Assembly (NCBI GenBank): GCA_030037175.1 | Contig: JASHRV010000089.1 | Location: 1 to 35,283, forward strand | Origin: Acetobacteraceae bacterium | GTDB taxonomy: Bacteria > Pseudomonadota > Alphaproteobacteria > Acetobacterales > Acetobacteraceae | DNA: 35,283 bases | Direction: 5' to 3' | Shown: positions 16,587 to 24,373 of the stretch, in pieces | Numbering within the stretch: the stretch's first letter is position 1 | Layout of the letters: every line of letters begins with the position of its first letter | The notes under the pieces: model-generated | Databases searched by the model: none | Told to the model about the DNA's origin: nothing | The model's input: only the letters and a program-made list of their open reading frames with translations | Translations under genes and position numbers: made by a program

Positions 16587-17486
16587 TTAGCCGGGCGGGC
16601 GAAGCCCGTAGAGCGTCACCGGGTTCTCGGCGAGAATGCGGCGCTGAAGCGCCGTCTCCGGCGCCCAGACCCCGAGCAGGTCAAGGAGCTCCCCGTCATC
16701 CGGCATCGTCCGCATGTAGCTCGGGTGCGGCCAGTCCGTGCCCCAGAGGCACCGTTCGGGCGCAACCGCGATCAGCGCCTTCGCCATCGGTTCGACGTCG
16801 GAAAACGGATAACCGGCAGCGGAGCTGCGATAGCCGCAAAGCTTCACCCATGTGCGTCCGCCTTCCAGCAGCCGGAGCAGAGTACGGAACTCCGGATGGT
16901 TCACACCCTTCTCGGCAGAAACGCCGCCCATATGATCGATCACCACGGGCACGCCGAGACCGGGCAGTGCCGGCGCGAGCTCCGCGAGCTGCTCCCCGTG
17001 CACGTAGAGCTGGACATGCCATCCCAGCGGCGCGATCCGGCGGGCGAGCGTTTGCAGTTGCTCAAGCGGCGTGCCGTTGCCGCTCACCGCGTTGAACCGC
17101 GCGCCGCGCGCGCCCGCTTCGTGCATTTGCCGGAGCCTGTGCGGCGTCACCTGTTCGTCGATCACGACCACGGCCCGTGCCCGCTCCTTGCCGAACTCCG
17201 CGATGGCATCGAGCGTGCAGCGATTGTCGGTGCCGTAGACCGAAGGCTGCACCACCACCATCCGCTCGATACCGAGCGTGCCGGCAAGCGCCAGATACTG
17301 CGCGATGAGCGCCTCGGGCGGGGTGTAGCTGCGGCCCGGGCTTAAAGGATAGCGCGCGTGCGGCCCGAAAATGTGGAAATGGCAGTCGGTGCTGCCCGCC
17401 GGTGCTTTGAGCTTCGGGGGCGCGATGCTCGCGCGCGGCGCCTGGCAGCCGCGCACCTCGAGCGTTTTCTCAGCCTGGTCCATCAC
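16587..17486 (-). CDS. Amidohydrolase family protein, 2-pyrone-4,6-dicarboxylate hydrolase-like
   Basis: 299 aa, TIM-barrel metal-dependent hydrolase. STDCHFHIFGPHARYPLSPG contains the N-terminal HxH metal or substrate motif. VVVQPSVYGTDNRCTLDAI, VPVVIDHMGGVSAEKG and RCLWGTDWPHPSYMR (catalytic Asp) are typical of the LigI-like branch of amidohydrolase_2, which opens lactone rings such as 2-pyrone-4,6-dicarboxylate. The exact substrate is unknown. It is divergent from atuA (gap 17487-17605) and near a TauD pseudogene and a tartrate-type dehydrogenase, so a role in breakdown of plant or aromatic acids is a reasonable inference, not a demonstration. Confidence 0.87.
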   Translation of the reverse strand: MMDQAEKTLEVRGCQAPRASIAPPKLKAPAGSTDCHFHIFGPHARYPLSPGRSYTPPEALIAQYLALAGTLGIERMVVVQPSVYGTDNRCTLDAIAEFGKERARAVVVIDEQVTPHRLRQMHEAGARGARFNAVSGNGTPLEQLQTLARRIAPLGWHVQLYVHGEQLAELAPALPGLGVPVVIDHMGGVSAEKGVNHPEFRTLLRLLEGGRTWVKLCGYRSSAAGYPFSDVEPMAKALIAVAPERCLWGTDWPHPSYMRTMPDDGELLDLLGVWAPETALQRRILAENPVTLYGLRPPG

Positions 17487-17605
17487 CCCTCCCCTCCTCG
17501 ATGCCGGACCAGCGGACCTTTCCAGCGCCTTCGTGCCTCGTCAACCAAGCCGGCTTGACGCGCTGCGCCGTGCGGGCTTCGCTCGCGCGCGAGCAGCAGG
17601 GTGCG

Positions 17606-18991
17606 ATGCCGAATCATCTCTTCCGCATCGGCAACGGTGCCGGATTTTCCGGAGACCGCATCGACGCGCCGATCCCCGTCGTGCGCACCCTTATCGCCAA
17701 GGGTGGGCCTGCAGCGCTTTTTTTCGAGGTTCTCGCCGAGCGCACGATCGCGCTCGCACAGCTTGAGAAGCTGCGCGATCCCGAAGCCGGCTACGAGCCG
17801 ATGCTGGAGCGGCTGCTCACGCCCATCCTCGCCGATTGCGCAGCGCATCGCATCCCGATCCTCGGCAATTTCGGAGCCGCCAATCCCAAGGCGGCGGCCC
17901 GCGCGGTCGCGCGTCTCGCCCTTCGCATCGGGCTCGGCGAGCTCCGTATCGCCATCGTCTCCGGCGATGACGTGCAGGGAAAGATCGCGCTCGAGGCGGC
18001 GGAAGTGATCGAATCGGATGCATCGATCGCCGCCGATCCTGCCGCGATGATCTCGGCCAATGCCTATCTCGGCGCGGCCCCGCTCGCCGCGGCGCTCGCG
18101 CGCGGCGCGGACATCGTGATCGCAGGCCGCGTCGCCGATCCTGCGCTCGCGCTGGCACCCCTGATCGCGCATTTCGGCTGGAGCGCCACGGATTGGCAAC
18201 GCCTCGCCGCCGGCGTCACGGCCGGCCATCTGCTCGAATGCGGCGCGCAGGTCACCGGCGGCGTCTTCTACGATCCGGGCTTCAAGGACATCCCCGATCC
18301 CGCGAATATCGGCTTCCCGATCGCCGAGATCGATGAAGCGGGCGGTCTCGTCATCACCAAGGCGGAAGAGACGGGTGGGCTCGTCGATCTGCGCACGGTG
18401 AAGGAGCAGCTTCTCTACGAGGTGCACGATCCTTCGGCCTATATCACCCCGGATGTGGTGCTCGATATTTCCGAGGTGAGGCTTAAACAAGTCGGACCGG
18501 ATCGTGTTTCCGTCTCCGGCATGCGCGGCCGTCCGGCACCCGAGCAGCTGAAGGTCACCGCCTGCTATCGCGCGGGCTTTCTCGGCGAGGGCGAGATCTC
18601 GCTCGCCGGCCCGAACGCGCTTGCACGCGCCCGTCTCGCCGGGGAGGTGTTGAAGGAGCGGATCAATCGCCGCGGCTTGCCCGTCCGCGCGCGCGTCGAT
18701 CTCATCGGTGTCGCGAGCGTGCTCGACGATGATGCGGGCACGCTCGCACGCGCCTATGCCGGCCCGGAGCCGGAGGATATCCGCGTCCGCCTCGCTGTCG
18801 CCGGCGAGGAGCATGATGCCGTCGAGCAGGCGGTCCGCGAAGTCCTCGCAATGCTCTGCTGTGGCCCCGCGGGCACGAGCGGGGCGCGGTTGCGCACAGT
18901 GCCGCGCATCGCCACCCGTTCCCTCCTCGTCCCGCGTGAAATGGTGCCGACCGAGGTCGCCCTGCATCGCGCATCGGAGCTCGCGTCGTGA
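17606..18991 (+). CDS. AtuA-like acyclic terpene utilisation family protein (DUF1446)
   Basis: 461 aa from ATG 17606, giving the family start MPNHLFRIGNGAGFSGDRID; an open frame reaches back to 17501 but adds no family sequence. Conserved stretches are ALFFEVLAERTIALAQ, PILGNFGAANPKAAARAV, IVIAGRVADPALALAPLIAH and GGLVDLRTVKEQLLYEVHDP. The family was named from the citronellol/geraniol pathway of Pseudomonas, but most members occur elsewhere and the chemistry is poorly known. The following gene starts at GTG inside its stop (GTGA), and that short protein corresponds to the C-terminal domain present in longer AtuA proteins. The two therefore probably form one functional unit. Confidence 0.88.
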   Translation: MPNHLFRIGNGAGFSGDRIDAPIPVVRTLIAKGGPAALFFEVLAERTIALAQLEKLRDPEAGYEPMLERLLTPILADCAAHRIPILGNFGAANPKAAARAVARLALRIGLGELRIAIVSGDDVQGKIALEAAEVIESDASIAADPAAMISANAYLGAAPLAAALARGADIVIAGRVADPALALAPLIAHFGWSATDWQRLAAGVTAGHLLECGAQVTGGVFYDPGFKDIPDPANIGFPIAEIDEAGGLVITKAEETGGLVDLRTVKEQLLYEVHDPSAYITPDVVLDISEVRLKQVGPDRVSVSGMRGRPAPEQLKVTACYRAGFLGEGEISLAGPNALARARLAGEVLKERINRRGLPVRARVDLIGVASVLDDDAGTLARAYAGPEPEDIRVRLAVAGEEHDAVEQAVREVLAMLCCGPAGTSGARLRTVPRIATRSLLVPREMVPTEVALHRASELAS

Positions 18992-19371
18992 GCGCCGGCC
19001 GGCTGACAGTGCTTCTGCACGACGTCGCGCACGCGCGCGCCGGGGACAAGGGAAACCGCCTCAATATCAGCCTCATTCCCTACGACCCCGCACTCTACCC
19101 CGTGCTCGCCGAGCAGGTGACGGAGGCGCGCGTGCTCTCCCTCTTCCGCCATCGCGGCGCGACGCGCGTCACGCGTTACGAGCTTCCGGCGATACCGGCT
19201 TTCAATTTCGTCATCGACGATGTGCTCGAAGGCGGCGTGAACAGCAGCCTCAACCTGGATGGGCACGGCAAGTCGCACTCGTTCCGCCTGCTCGGCCTCA
19301 GCGTGGAGGTGCCGGCGAACCTCGCCCCCGCCGGCGTTCAGGTCAGGCGGCCGGGGGCACCTCGCCCTTGA
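18988..19371 (+). CDS. AtuA-associated small protein (split C-terminal domain)
   Basis: 127 aa, GTG start overlapping the atuA stop by 4 bp. LHDVAHARAGDKGNRLNISL is the conserved opening of this domain, which in many genomes is either fused to the AtuA core or encoded as a separate partner, as here. FRHRGATRVTRYELPAIPAF and LEGGVNSSLNLDGHGKS are the other recognisable blocks. The last ~20 residues are Pro- and Gly-rich. The function is unknown beyond partnership with AtuA. The 3' end overlaps the convergent dioxygenase pseudogene by 29 bp. Confidence 0.85.
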   Translation: MSAGRLTVLLHDVAHARAGDKGNRLNISLIPYDPALYPVLAEQVTEARVLSLFRHRGATRVTRYELPAIPAFNFVIDDVLEGGVNSSLNLDGHGKSHSFRLLGLSVEVPANLAPAGVQVRRPGAPRP

Positions 19372-20251
19372 CCTGGGTGCGGTGCATCACGCGCCGCGCC
19401 GTTGCATCGAACGGGTCCCGGCGATGCATGGTGCAACGATTGTCCCAGAGCACGAGGTCGCCCACCCGCCAGTGGTGCCGCCAGGCGATCTCCGGCCGCG
19501 TGGCGAAATCCCAGATCTCGTCGAGCAGCGCTTCGGACTCCTCGAGCGTCAGCCCCTCGATATAGGCATTCCGCCGCCGTCCGAGATAGAGCATGCGCCG
19601 TCCGGTCTCGGGATGGCGGCACACCAGCGGATGCAGCTGCCCCGGCGCCGTGCGCGGATCGTCGGTCGGCGTCACGCCCGCCCGCACATAGCCGCCGCTG
19701 TTGTAGGTGCCGTCATGCTTCACGCGCAGCCCGGCGAGCCTTTCCCGCAACGCAGCGGGCAGGCGCTCGCACGCCATGTACATATCGCTGAAGTGGGTAT
19801 CGCCGCCCGTTTCCGGAACTTCGAGGGCAAAGAGCATGCTCGCCTTGGGCGGCTTCTTCAAATACGACATATCGGTGTGCCAAACCGCTTCGCCGGCGCC
19901 GAGGCTTCCGATCGGCTGACCGTCCGGCCCGAGCACGTTGGAGACGATATAAATCTCCGGATGCCCGGCGACGAATCTCTGACCGTTCTCCTGCACCGGG
20001 GCGAAATCGAGATCTCCGAAACGGCGGCTGAAGGCGATGAGGTCCGCATCGCTCAATTGCTGACCGCGGAAAAGCAGAACTGAATGCGCGAGTCAGGCCG
20101 CGTGCACTGCGGCGAATTCGGCATCATCGAGATGGCGAAGATCGATCCCGCGCATCTCCGCCCCAAGCGCCCCGCCCGTGGGGACGCTCATGGGGACGCC
20201 CGTGGGGGCGATCGACGGGCCCGCGCTCGTGTCCGATTGCACTGCTCCCAT
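19343..20251 (-). pseudogene. TauD/TfdA-family 2OG dioxygenase interrupted by one in-frame TGA
   Basis: Read from ATG 20251 (GGAGG 7-8 nt upstream), the frame gives 52 residues ending RHLDDAEFAAVHAA, then TGA at 20093-20095, then LAHSVLLFRGQQLSDADL and the rest of the enzyme in the same frame to 19343. ALGAEMRGIDL before the stop is the normal TauD N-terminal motif, so the gene was intact and has one nonsense change. The downstream part keeps VWHTDMSYLKKPP (HxD iron ligands) and RVMHRTQVKG (distal His). A TTG at 20056 could restart translation of 237 residues but would lack the first strands. A sequencing error or readthrough is possible. Its substrate would be a sulfonate or other small acid by family. 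Confidence 0.83.
20175..20210. repeat. Three 12-bp tandem units in the 5' part of the dioxygenase pseudogene
   Basis: CCCGTGGGGACG, CTCATGGGGACG and CCCGTGGGGGCG in a row. On the coding (minus) strand they give a TGVP/MSVP/TGGA-like stretch before the conserved domain. Confidence 0.65.
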
Positions 20252-20395
20252 TGGGCATCCTCCGCTCGATGCCCCGGACTATAGCAGCCTGCCCGCCCCA
20301 CCGCATCCCGACCCGCAAGCTTCCACGCCGCGCGATCGCCCGCACGCCGCTTCCTGCCCTCAAACGGCCGGAGAAAACCCTCTGCCTGCCGCTGG

Positions 20396-20424
20396 TTGAC
20401 ATAAGGCCGGACAAAGCGCATGAA
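20396..20424 (+). promoter_or_regulatory. Candidate sigma-70-type promoter of the argD leader
   Basis: TTGACA (20396-20401) is a perfect -35. After 17 bp comes CATGAA (20419-20424), a weak -10. The start site would fall at or very near the leader ATG at 20431, which would make the leader ORF leaderless or nearly so. Confidence 0.5.
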
Positions 20425-20430
20425 CCCGGC

Positions 20431-20517
20431 ATGCACCGTGTACCCTTAAGCGAAATCCTCGTTCTGCGACGTCGCCGCCGCGCTTCGGTGGGGGCGTTGG
20501 GTCGCTGCGTGCTGTAA
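20431..20517 (+). CDS. Putative arginine-rich leader peptide upstream of argD (28 aa)
   Basis: ATG 20431 to TAA 20515-20517 encodes 28 residues. Seven are Arg, with five in a row at codons 13-17 (20467-20481: CGA CGT CGC CGC CGC). It is followed within 20 nt by a terminator hairpin and then by argD. A run of codons for the end product of the downstream gene's pathway is the hallmark of a leader peptide in ribosome-mediated attenuation (as in trp, his and leu leaders); here the sensed amino acid would be arginine. No clear ribosome site is seen, in keeping with a transcript starting at the AUG. A longer open frame extends upstream to 20251 but has no supported start. Proposed from layout; expression is untested. 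Confidence 0.6.
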   Translation: MHRVPLSEILVLRRRRRASVGALGRCVL

Positions 20518-20553
20518 ACGAGTCCGCGGATCGATCACGAAAGGCCCCCGCCG
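20473..20553 (+). promoter_or_regulatory. Alternative pairings of the argD leader (anti-antiterminator and antiterminator)
   Basis: 20473-20481 can pair with 20488-20496 (one mismatch, one G-U); the 5' arm of this stem lies within the Arg codons. Alternatively 20486-20495 (CGGTGGGGGC) can pair with 20544-20553 (GCCCCCGCCG), 10 bp with one G-U, which removes the 5' arm of the terminator. A ribosome stalled at Arg codons would break the first pairing and allow the second. Confidence 0.5.
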
Positions 20554-20578
20554 GCAGCGGCGGGGGCCTTCGTGTTTT
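20536..20578 (+). terminator. Attenuator terminator before argD
   Basis: GGCCCCCGCCG (20543-20553) pairs perfectly with CGGCGGGGGCC (20558-20568) around GCAG. The stem extends by AA/TT and, past one bulged A, by CACG/CGTG. TTTT follows (20575-20578). It ends 43 nt before the argD ATG and no plus-strand gene ends here, so it lies in the argD leader. Confidence 0.75.
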
Positions 20579-20621
20579 CAGGGTCTCTGTCGCTCTCCAC
20601 TCACCGCAAGGAAAGAACGAC

Positions 20622-21836
20622 ATGATGACCACCCTGAGCAAAGCGCCCGCCATCCATCCTCCGCCGGATCAATTCGAATCCGTGATGGACATTGCCCGCC
20701 GGCCGCCCCTCACCTTCGTTTCCGGCCAGGGCTCCTGGCTCACCGACGCGGAAGGCCGCACATATCTCGATTTCGTCCAGGGCTGGGCGGTGAACTGCCT
20801 CGGTCATTCGCCGACTTTGCTCGCCGATGCGCTCGCCGCGCAGGCAAGGCGCCTCATCAATTGCAGCCCCGCCTTCTACAACGAGCCGATGGTCCGCCTC
20901 TCATCGCGGCTCGCGCGCGCAAGCGGCCTGCACCATGTCTTCCTCGCCAACAGCGGGGCCGAGGCCAATGAGGGCGCCATCAAGCTCGCGCGCAAGTTCG
21001 GCGCCAGGCAGCGCAACGGCGCCTTCGAGATCATCACAATGGAGCACGGATTCCACGGCCGCACGCTCGCCACCATGTCCGCCTCGGGAAAATCGGGCTG
21101 GGAACAGCTCTTCGAGCCCAAGGTCCCCGGCTTCGTGAAGGTGCCGCTCAACGATCTCGCCGCCATCGAAGCGGCGATCACGCCGCGCACCGTGGCCGTG
21201 ATGCTTGAGCCGATCCAGGGCGAGGCAGGCGTATTCGAGGCGGACCTTCCCTTCCTGCGCGGCCTTCGCGCCCTCACGCGCGAACGCGGCATTCTCCTCA
21301 TCCTCGATGAGATTCAGACAGGCATCGGCCGCACCGGCAGCCTCTTCTGCTTCGAGCATGCCGGGACGACGCCGGACATCATGACCCTGGGCAAAGGCCT
21401 CGGCGGCGGCGTCCCGCTGGCAGCGCTCCTCGCTCATCGCGATGCAAGCAGCTTCGAGCACGGCGACCAGGGCGGAACCTTCAACGGCAATCCGCTGATG
21501 GCGGCTGCCGGCCTCGCCGTGATCGACGAGATCATGAAACCCGGCTTCCTCGCCCGCGTGGCGGAGGCGGGCGATTACCTCACGCGCAGCCTGCAGGCGC
21601 TCGCGCGCCGCCACGGCGCGGGCGCGATCCGCGGTCGGGGTCTTCTCCTCGCGCTCGATCTCAAGAGAAATATCGCAGCGCGCGCCGTCGATCTCGCGCG
21701 AGCGCGCGGGCTGCTGATCAACGGGCCGCGCCCCGATACAATTCGTTTCATGCCGTCACTCACGGTCACCAACGAGGAGATCGATCGAATGTGTGTCATT
21801 CTTGACTCGGTGCTCGCGGATCTTACGCTTGCGTGA
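20622..21836 (+). CDS. argD: Acetylornithine aminotransferase
   Basis: 404 aa, class III PLP aminotransferase. AAGGAAAG lies upstream of ATG 20622 (a second ATG at 20625 is possible). The PLP-binding Lys is K258 in [15 protein letters not shown]229 in [15 protein letters not shown] contacts the pyridine nitrogen; [15 protein letters not shown] binds the phosphate; EPIQGEAGV and [10 protein letters not shown] are further family blocks. It makes N-acetylornithine in arginine synthesis, and many members also act on succinyldiaminopimelate for lysine. The Arg-codon leader and terminator upstream support the arginine role and suggest control by arginine-tRNA charging. argF, a common neighbour in alphaproteobacteria, is absent; an acyltransferase gene follows closely. 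Confidence 0.92.
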   Translation: MMTTLSKAPAIHPPPDQFESVMDIARRPPLTFVSGQGSWLTDAEGRTYLDFVQGWAVNCLGHSPTLLADALAAQARRLINCSPAFYNEPMVRLSSRLARASGLHHVFLANSGAEANEGAIKLARKFGARQRNGAFEIITMEHGFHGRTLATMSASGKSGWEQLFEPKVPGFVKVPLNDLAAIEAAITPRTVAVMLEPIQGEAGVFEADLPFLRGLRALTRERGILLILDEIQTGIGRTGSLFCFEHAGTTPDIMTLGKGLGGGVPLAALLAHRDASSFEHGDQGGTFNGNPLMAAAGLAVIDEIMKPGFLARVAEAGDYLTRSLQALARRHGAGAIRGRGLLLALDLKRNIAARAVDLARARGLLINGPRPDTIRFMPSLTVTNEEIDRMCVILDSVLADLTLA

Positions 21837-21919
21837 GGCGCGCGCGACGTGCTGCCGGCGCGCGCCGATCGATTCGAGCCCGTCTTGATCGCGCCACTGT
21901 CAGGCCCTATCAGGACGGC

Positions 21920-22864
21920 ATGGCATCATCGCGCGTGTCGGTGGTTCGGCGGGCATCGCACCGCTGCGAGGCGACGCTCATTCGTGGCGCGATTGGCGCG
22001 CTGCGCCGCCTCGGCCCCGTGCGCTCCTCCAATCTCGGCGGCTGGGTCGCACGCACGCTCGGTCCCCGGTTCATGGTCTCCCGTGTCGCCGACCGGAATC
22101 TGCGCCACGCCCTGCCCGAGCTCACCGAAGCGGAGCGCTGCAAGATCATCCGCGCGATGTGGGACAATCTCGGCCGCACATCGGCGGAACTGCCGCATCT
22201 TTCGGTGCTGTTCCGCACCTGCGAGGGGCCGGGTTGGGAGATCGAGGGCGAAGAGCATATCGAGCGCCTGAAGGGCGCAAATGTCCCGGTGATCTTCTTC
22301 TCCGGCCATTTCGGCAACTGGGAGATGATCCTGCCGATCGCGGCCGGGCTCGGGCTCACCGTTTCCGGCTTCTATCGCGCGGCATCGAACGCGCATGTCG
22401 ATGTCATGATCCAATCGCTCAGGCAGCGTGCGCTCGGCCCGCGTGTCTCGATGTTCCGCAAGGGCGCGGAGGGCGCGCGCGCGGCGTTGCTGCACCTGCA
22501 GCATGGCGGCTCGCTCGGTCTGCTGGTCGATCAGAAGATGAACGACGGAATCGCGGTTCCCTTCTTCGGACGCGCGGCGATGACGGCCCCGGCGCTCGCG
22601 CAATTCGCGCTCCGCTTCGGCTTTCCGATCGTCCCGGTGCGAATTGTGCGGCTCGGTCCGGCGCGGTTGCGGATGATCTGCGAGCCGCCGCTCGCCGTCA
22701 CACTCACGGGCTGCCGGACCACCGATATGTATGCCATCCTGCTCGCCGTGAACGCGACCCTCGAGCGCTGGATACGCGCCGACCCGGCCTCCTGGCTGTG
22801 GCTGCATCGCCGCTGGCCCAAGGAATGCGACATAGCGGCCCGGGACTGCGCGCCCCCGGCATAG
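21920..22864 (+). CDS. LpxL/HtrB-family lysophospholipid acyltransferase
   Basis: 314 aa from ATG 21920 with AGGA four bases upstream. A GTG at 21833 overlapping the argD stop is an alternative but adds an Arg-rich stretch without family features. FFSGHFGNWEMILPIA holds the HX4E catalytic motif of lipid A secondary acyltransferases; FRKGAEGARAALLHLQHGGSLGLLVDQKMND and PFFGRAAMTAPALAQFALR are the other typical blocks. It would add a fatty acyl chain to lipid A or a related lipid at the inner membrane. The N-terminal hydrophobic anchor is weak, so a soluble or peripheral form is possible. It lies close behind argD and seven bases before the methyltransferase gene. Confidence 0.87.
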   Translation: MASSRVSVVRRASHRCEATLIRGAIGALRRLGPVRSSNLGGWVARTLGPRFMVSRVADRNLRHALPELTEAERCKIIRAMWDNLGRTSAELPHLSVLFRTCEGPGWEIEGEEHIERLKGANVPVIFFSGHFGNWEMILPIAAGLGLTVSGFYRAASNAHVDVMIQSLRQRALGPRVSMFRKGAEGARAALLHLQHGGSLGLLVDQKMNDGIAVPFFGRAAMTAPALAQFALRFGFPIVPVRIVRLGPARLRMICEPPLAVTLTGCRTTDMYAILLAVNATLERWIRADPASWLWLHRRWPKECDIAARDCAPPA

Positions 22865-22870
22865 CGCCTC

Positions 22871-23665
22871 ATGTCCGATCCGCTGCCCTTCGAGCCCGAT
22901 CGCTTCCGCACGTCCGCCGCTCATTACCGCGCCGGCCGGCCGCCCTATCCACCGACGCTCATTCGCCGCGTGGCGGAACGGGTGGGCCTCGGCGATGCGC
23001 ATCGCGTGCTCGACCTCGGCTGCGGCCCCGGCCCGCTCGCCATAGGCTTCGCCTATTTCGCGGGCTCGGTCCTGGGCCTCGATCCCGAACCGGGCATGCT
23101 GGCCATCGCCACCGAAGCAGCGCGGGGGCTGGCACCGAACGTCAGCTTCTGCCAGGGCAGCTCCTACGATCTCGATCCCGCGCTCGGCTCGTTTCACCTC
23201 GTCACCATGGGCCGCAGCTTCCATTGGATGGACCGCGCCGAAACGCTCCGCCGCCTCGATGCGATGATCGCCCCGGACGGTGCGGTCGCGCTCTTTCATG
23301 GCGGCCATCTCGACGTGCCGGAGAATGGTTGGACCGGGGAGTGGCGCGCGATCACCGACCGCTATGCCGTCGATGACCCGCTGCACGCGCAAAGGCGTGC
23401 CGGAACCTGGATACGTCACGAAGCCTTCCTGCTGGCGTCCGCCTTCTGCCGGCTGGAGAGACTCTCGCTCGTGACGCGTCAGGAGATCACAATCGACAGC
23501 CTGCGCGAGCGCGCGCTTTCGATGTCGAGCCTCTCGCGCGCCCGGCTCGGCAAACGGACCGAAACGCTGAGCCAGGAGCTCGCGGCATTTTTCGCGCGCG
23601 CCGCACCCTCCGGAACGGTCAGCGAAGTGCTCGAATGGTCGGCGCTGATCGCACGCCGCGCCTGA
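22871..23665 (+). CDS. Class I SAM-dependent methyltransferase
   Basis: 264 aa. VLDLGCGPGPLAIGFAYF is motif I of the Rossmann methyltransferase fold, VLGLDPEPGML motif II with the acidic residue for the SAM ribose, and LVTMGRSFHWMDRAETLRRL motif IV. The start DRFRTSAAHYRAGRPPYPP is frequent in UbiE/Methyltransf_11-type proteins. The substrate is unknown. It follows the acyltransferase gene by six bases on the same strand and converges with gntK. Confidence 0.86.
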   Translation: MSDPLPFEPDRFRTSAAHYRAGRPPYPPTLIRRVAERVGLGDAHRVLDLGCGPGPLAIGFAYFAGSVLGLDPEPGMLAIATEAARGLAPNVSFCQGSSYDLDPALGSFHLVTMGRSFHWMDRAETLRRLDAMIAPDGAVALFHGGHLDVPENGWTGEWRAITDRYAVDDPLHAQRRAGTWIRHEAFLLASAFCRLERLSLVTRQEITIDSLRERALSMSSLSRARLGKRTETLSQELAAFFARAAPSGTVSEVLEWSALIARRA

Positions 23666-23678
23666 GTGGCGTCCGATA

Positions 23679-24293
23679 TCAACCCCCCGGAACGCGCCTC
23701 ACTTCCGCTTGCCGAGCGGCGAGCTTCCGCAACAAATCGATCACCGTTTCCTCAACAGAGCGTTCGAGCGGAACGACCACGGCGTGCTCGTCCGCGCCCG
23801 GCGGCTCCAGCGTCTCGAACTGGCTGCGCAGCAGGGAGGCAGGCATGTAGCGGTGTCTGCGCTCGGCGATCCGCTCGGCGATCAGCCGCTCGTCTCCTTC
23901 GAGATAAATGAGCGTCACGCCCTTCCGGTCGCCCACGGTGATCCGGCGATAGGCGCGCTTGAGGTTCGAGCACGTGATGATGCCGGGCTCGCCCGCGGTC
24001 AGGCACTCGTCGATCCATCGCGCCACGGCTTCGAGCCAGGGTTTCCTGTCCTCATCGTTCAGGGGATGGCCGGAGCGCATCTTCTCGACATTGGCCGGCG
24101 GGTGCAGATCGTCCCCCTCCTGGAACTTCCACCCCAGCACCCGGTGCAGTTCCAGCGCCACTGTCGTCTTGCCGGCCCCCGAAACGCCCATCAGCACCAG
24201 GACTGTGCCGCCGACATGCTTCGCGGCCTCTGCCTCCGCCATACCGGTCGCAGACGAGTCCGGCCCGGCTGGTTCGTTCGATGCGCTCGCCAT
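23679..24293 (-). CDS. gntK: Gluconokinase
   Basis: 204 aa from ATG 24293 (MASASNEPAG), with AAAGGGG upstream; the open frame begins earlier at 24365. VLVLMGVSGAGKTTVALEL is the P-loop. FQEGDDLHPPANVEKMRSGHPLNDEDRKPWL is the gluconate-binding stretch specific to GntK-type kinases (only its features are given: GDDLHPPAN and GHPLNDEDR). GIITCSNLKRAYRRI and YMPASLLRSQFETLEPP complete the match. It phosphorylates D-gluconate to 6-phosphogluconate in the cytosol. The ~30 residues before the P-loop are an unusual low-complexity N-terminal extension (family members average about 170-180 aa). No gluconate transporter is adjacent. Confidence 0.93.
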   Translation of the reverse strand: MASASNEPAGPDSSATGMAEAEAAKHVGGTVLVLMGVSGAGKTTVALELHRVLGWKFQEGDDLHPPANVEKMRSGHPLNDEDRKPWLEAVARWIDECLTAGEPGIITCSNLKRAYRRITVGDRKGVTLIYLEGDERLIAERIAERRHRYMPASLLRSQFETLEPPGADEHAVVVPLERSVEETVIDLLRKLAARQAEVRRVPGG

Positions 24294-24373
24294 GCAGTCC
24301 GCCCCTTTTGCTCCCTCCGCCGCAAGCATCCGTCTCACAAATTTGCACCCGGAGCCACGATCCACGCGCGCCG

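Noticed and set aside
17483..18967. Long minus-strand open frame opposite atuA
   Set aside because: Shadow frame of a conserved gene; no family motifs and no start signal.
20093..20095. TGA in the TauD gene as a selenocysteine codon
   Set aside because: The position is not a redox or metal site in this family, and no SECIS-like hairpin is apparent directly downstream; a nonsense change is simpler.
20251..20430. Longer 88-codon coding gene containing the Arg-rich leader
   Set aside because: The upstream part overlaps the start of the opposite-strand dioxygenase gene, has no ribosome site and has unremarkable composition; the promoter-like sequence lies within it.
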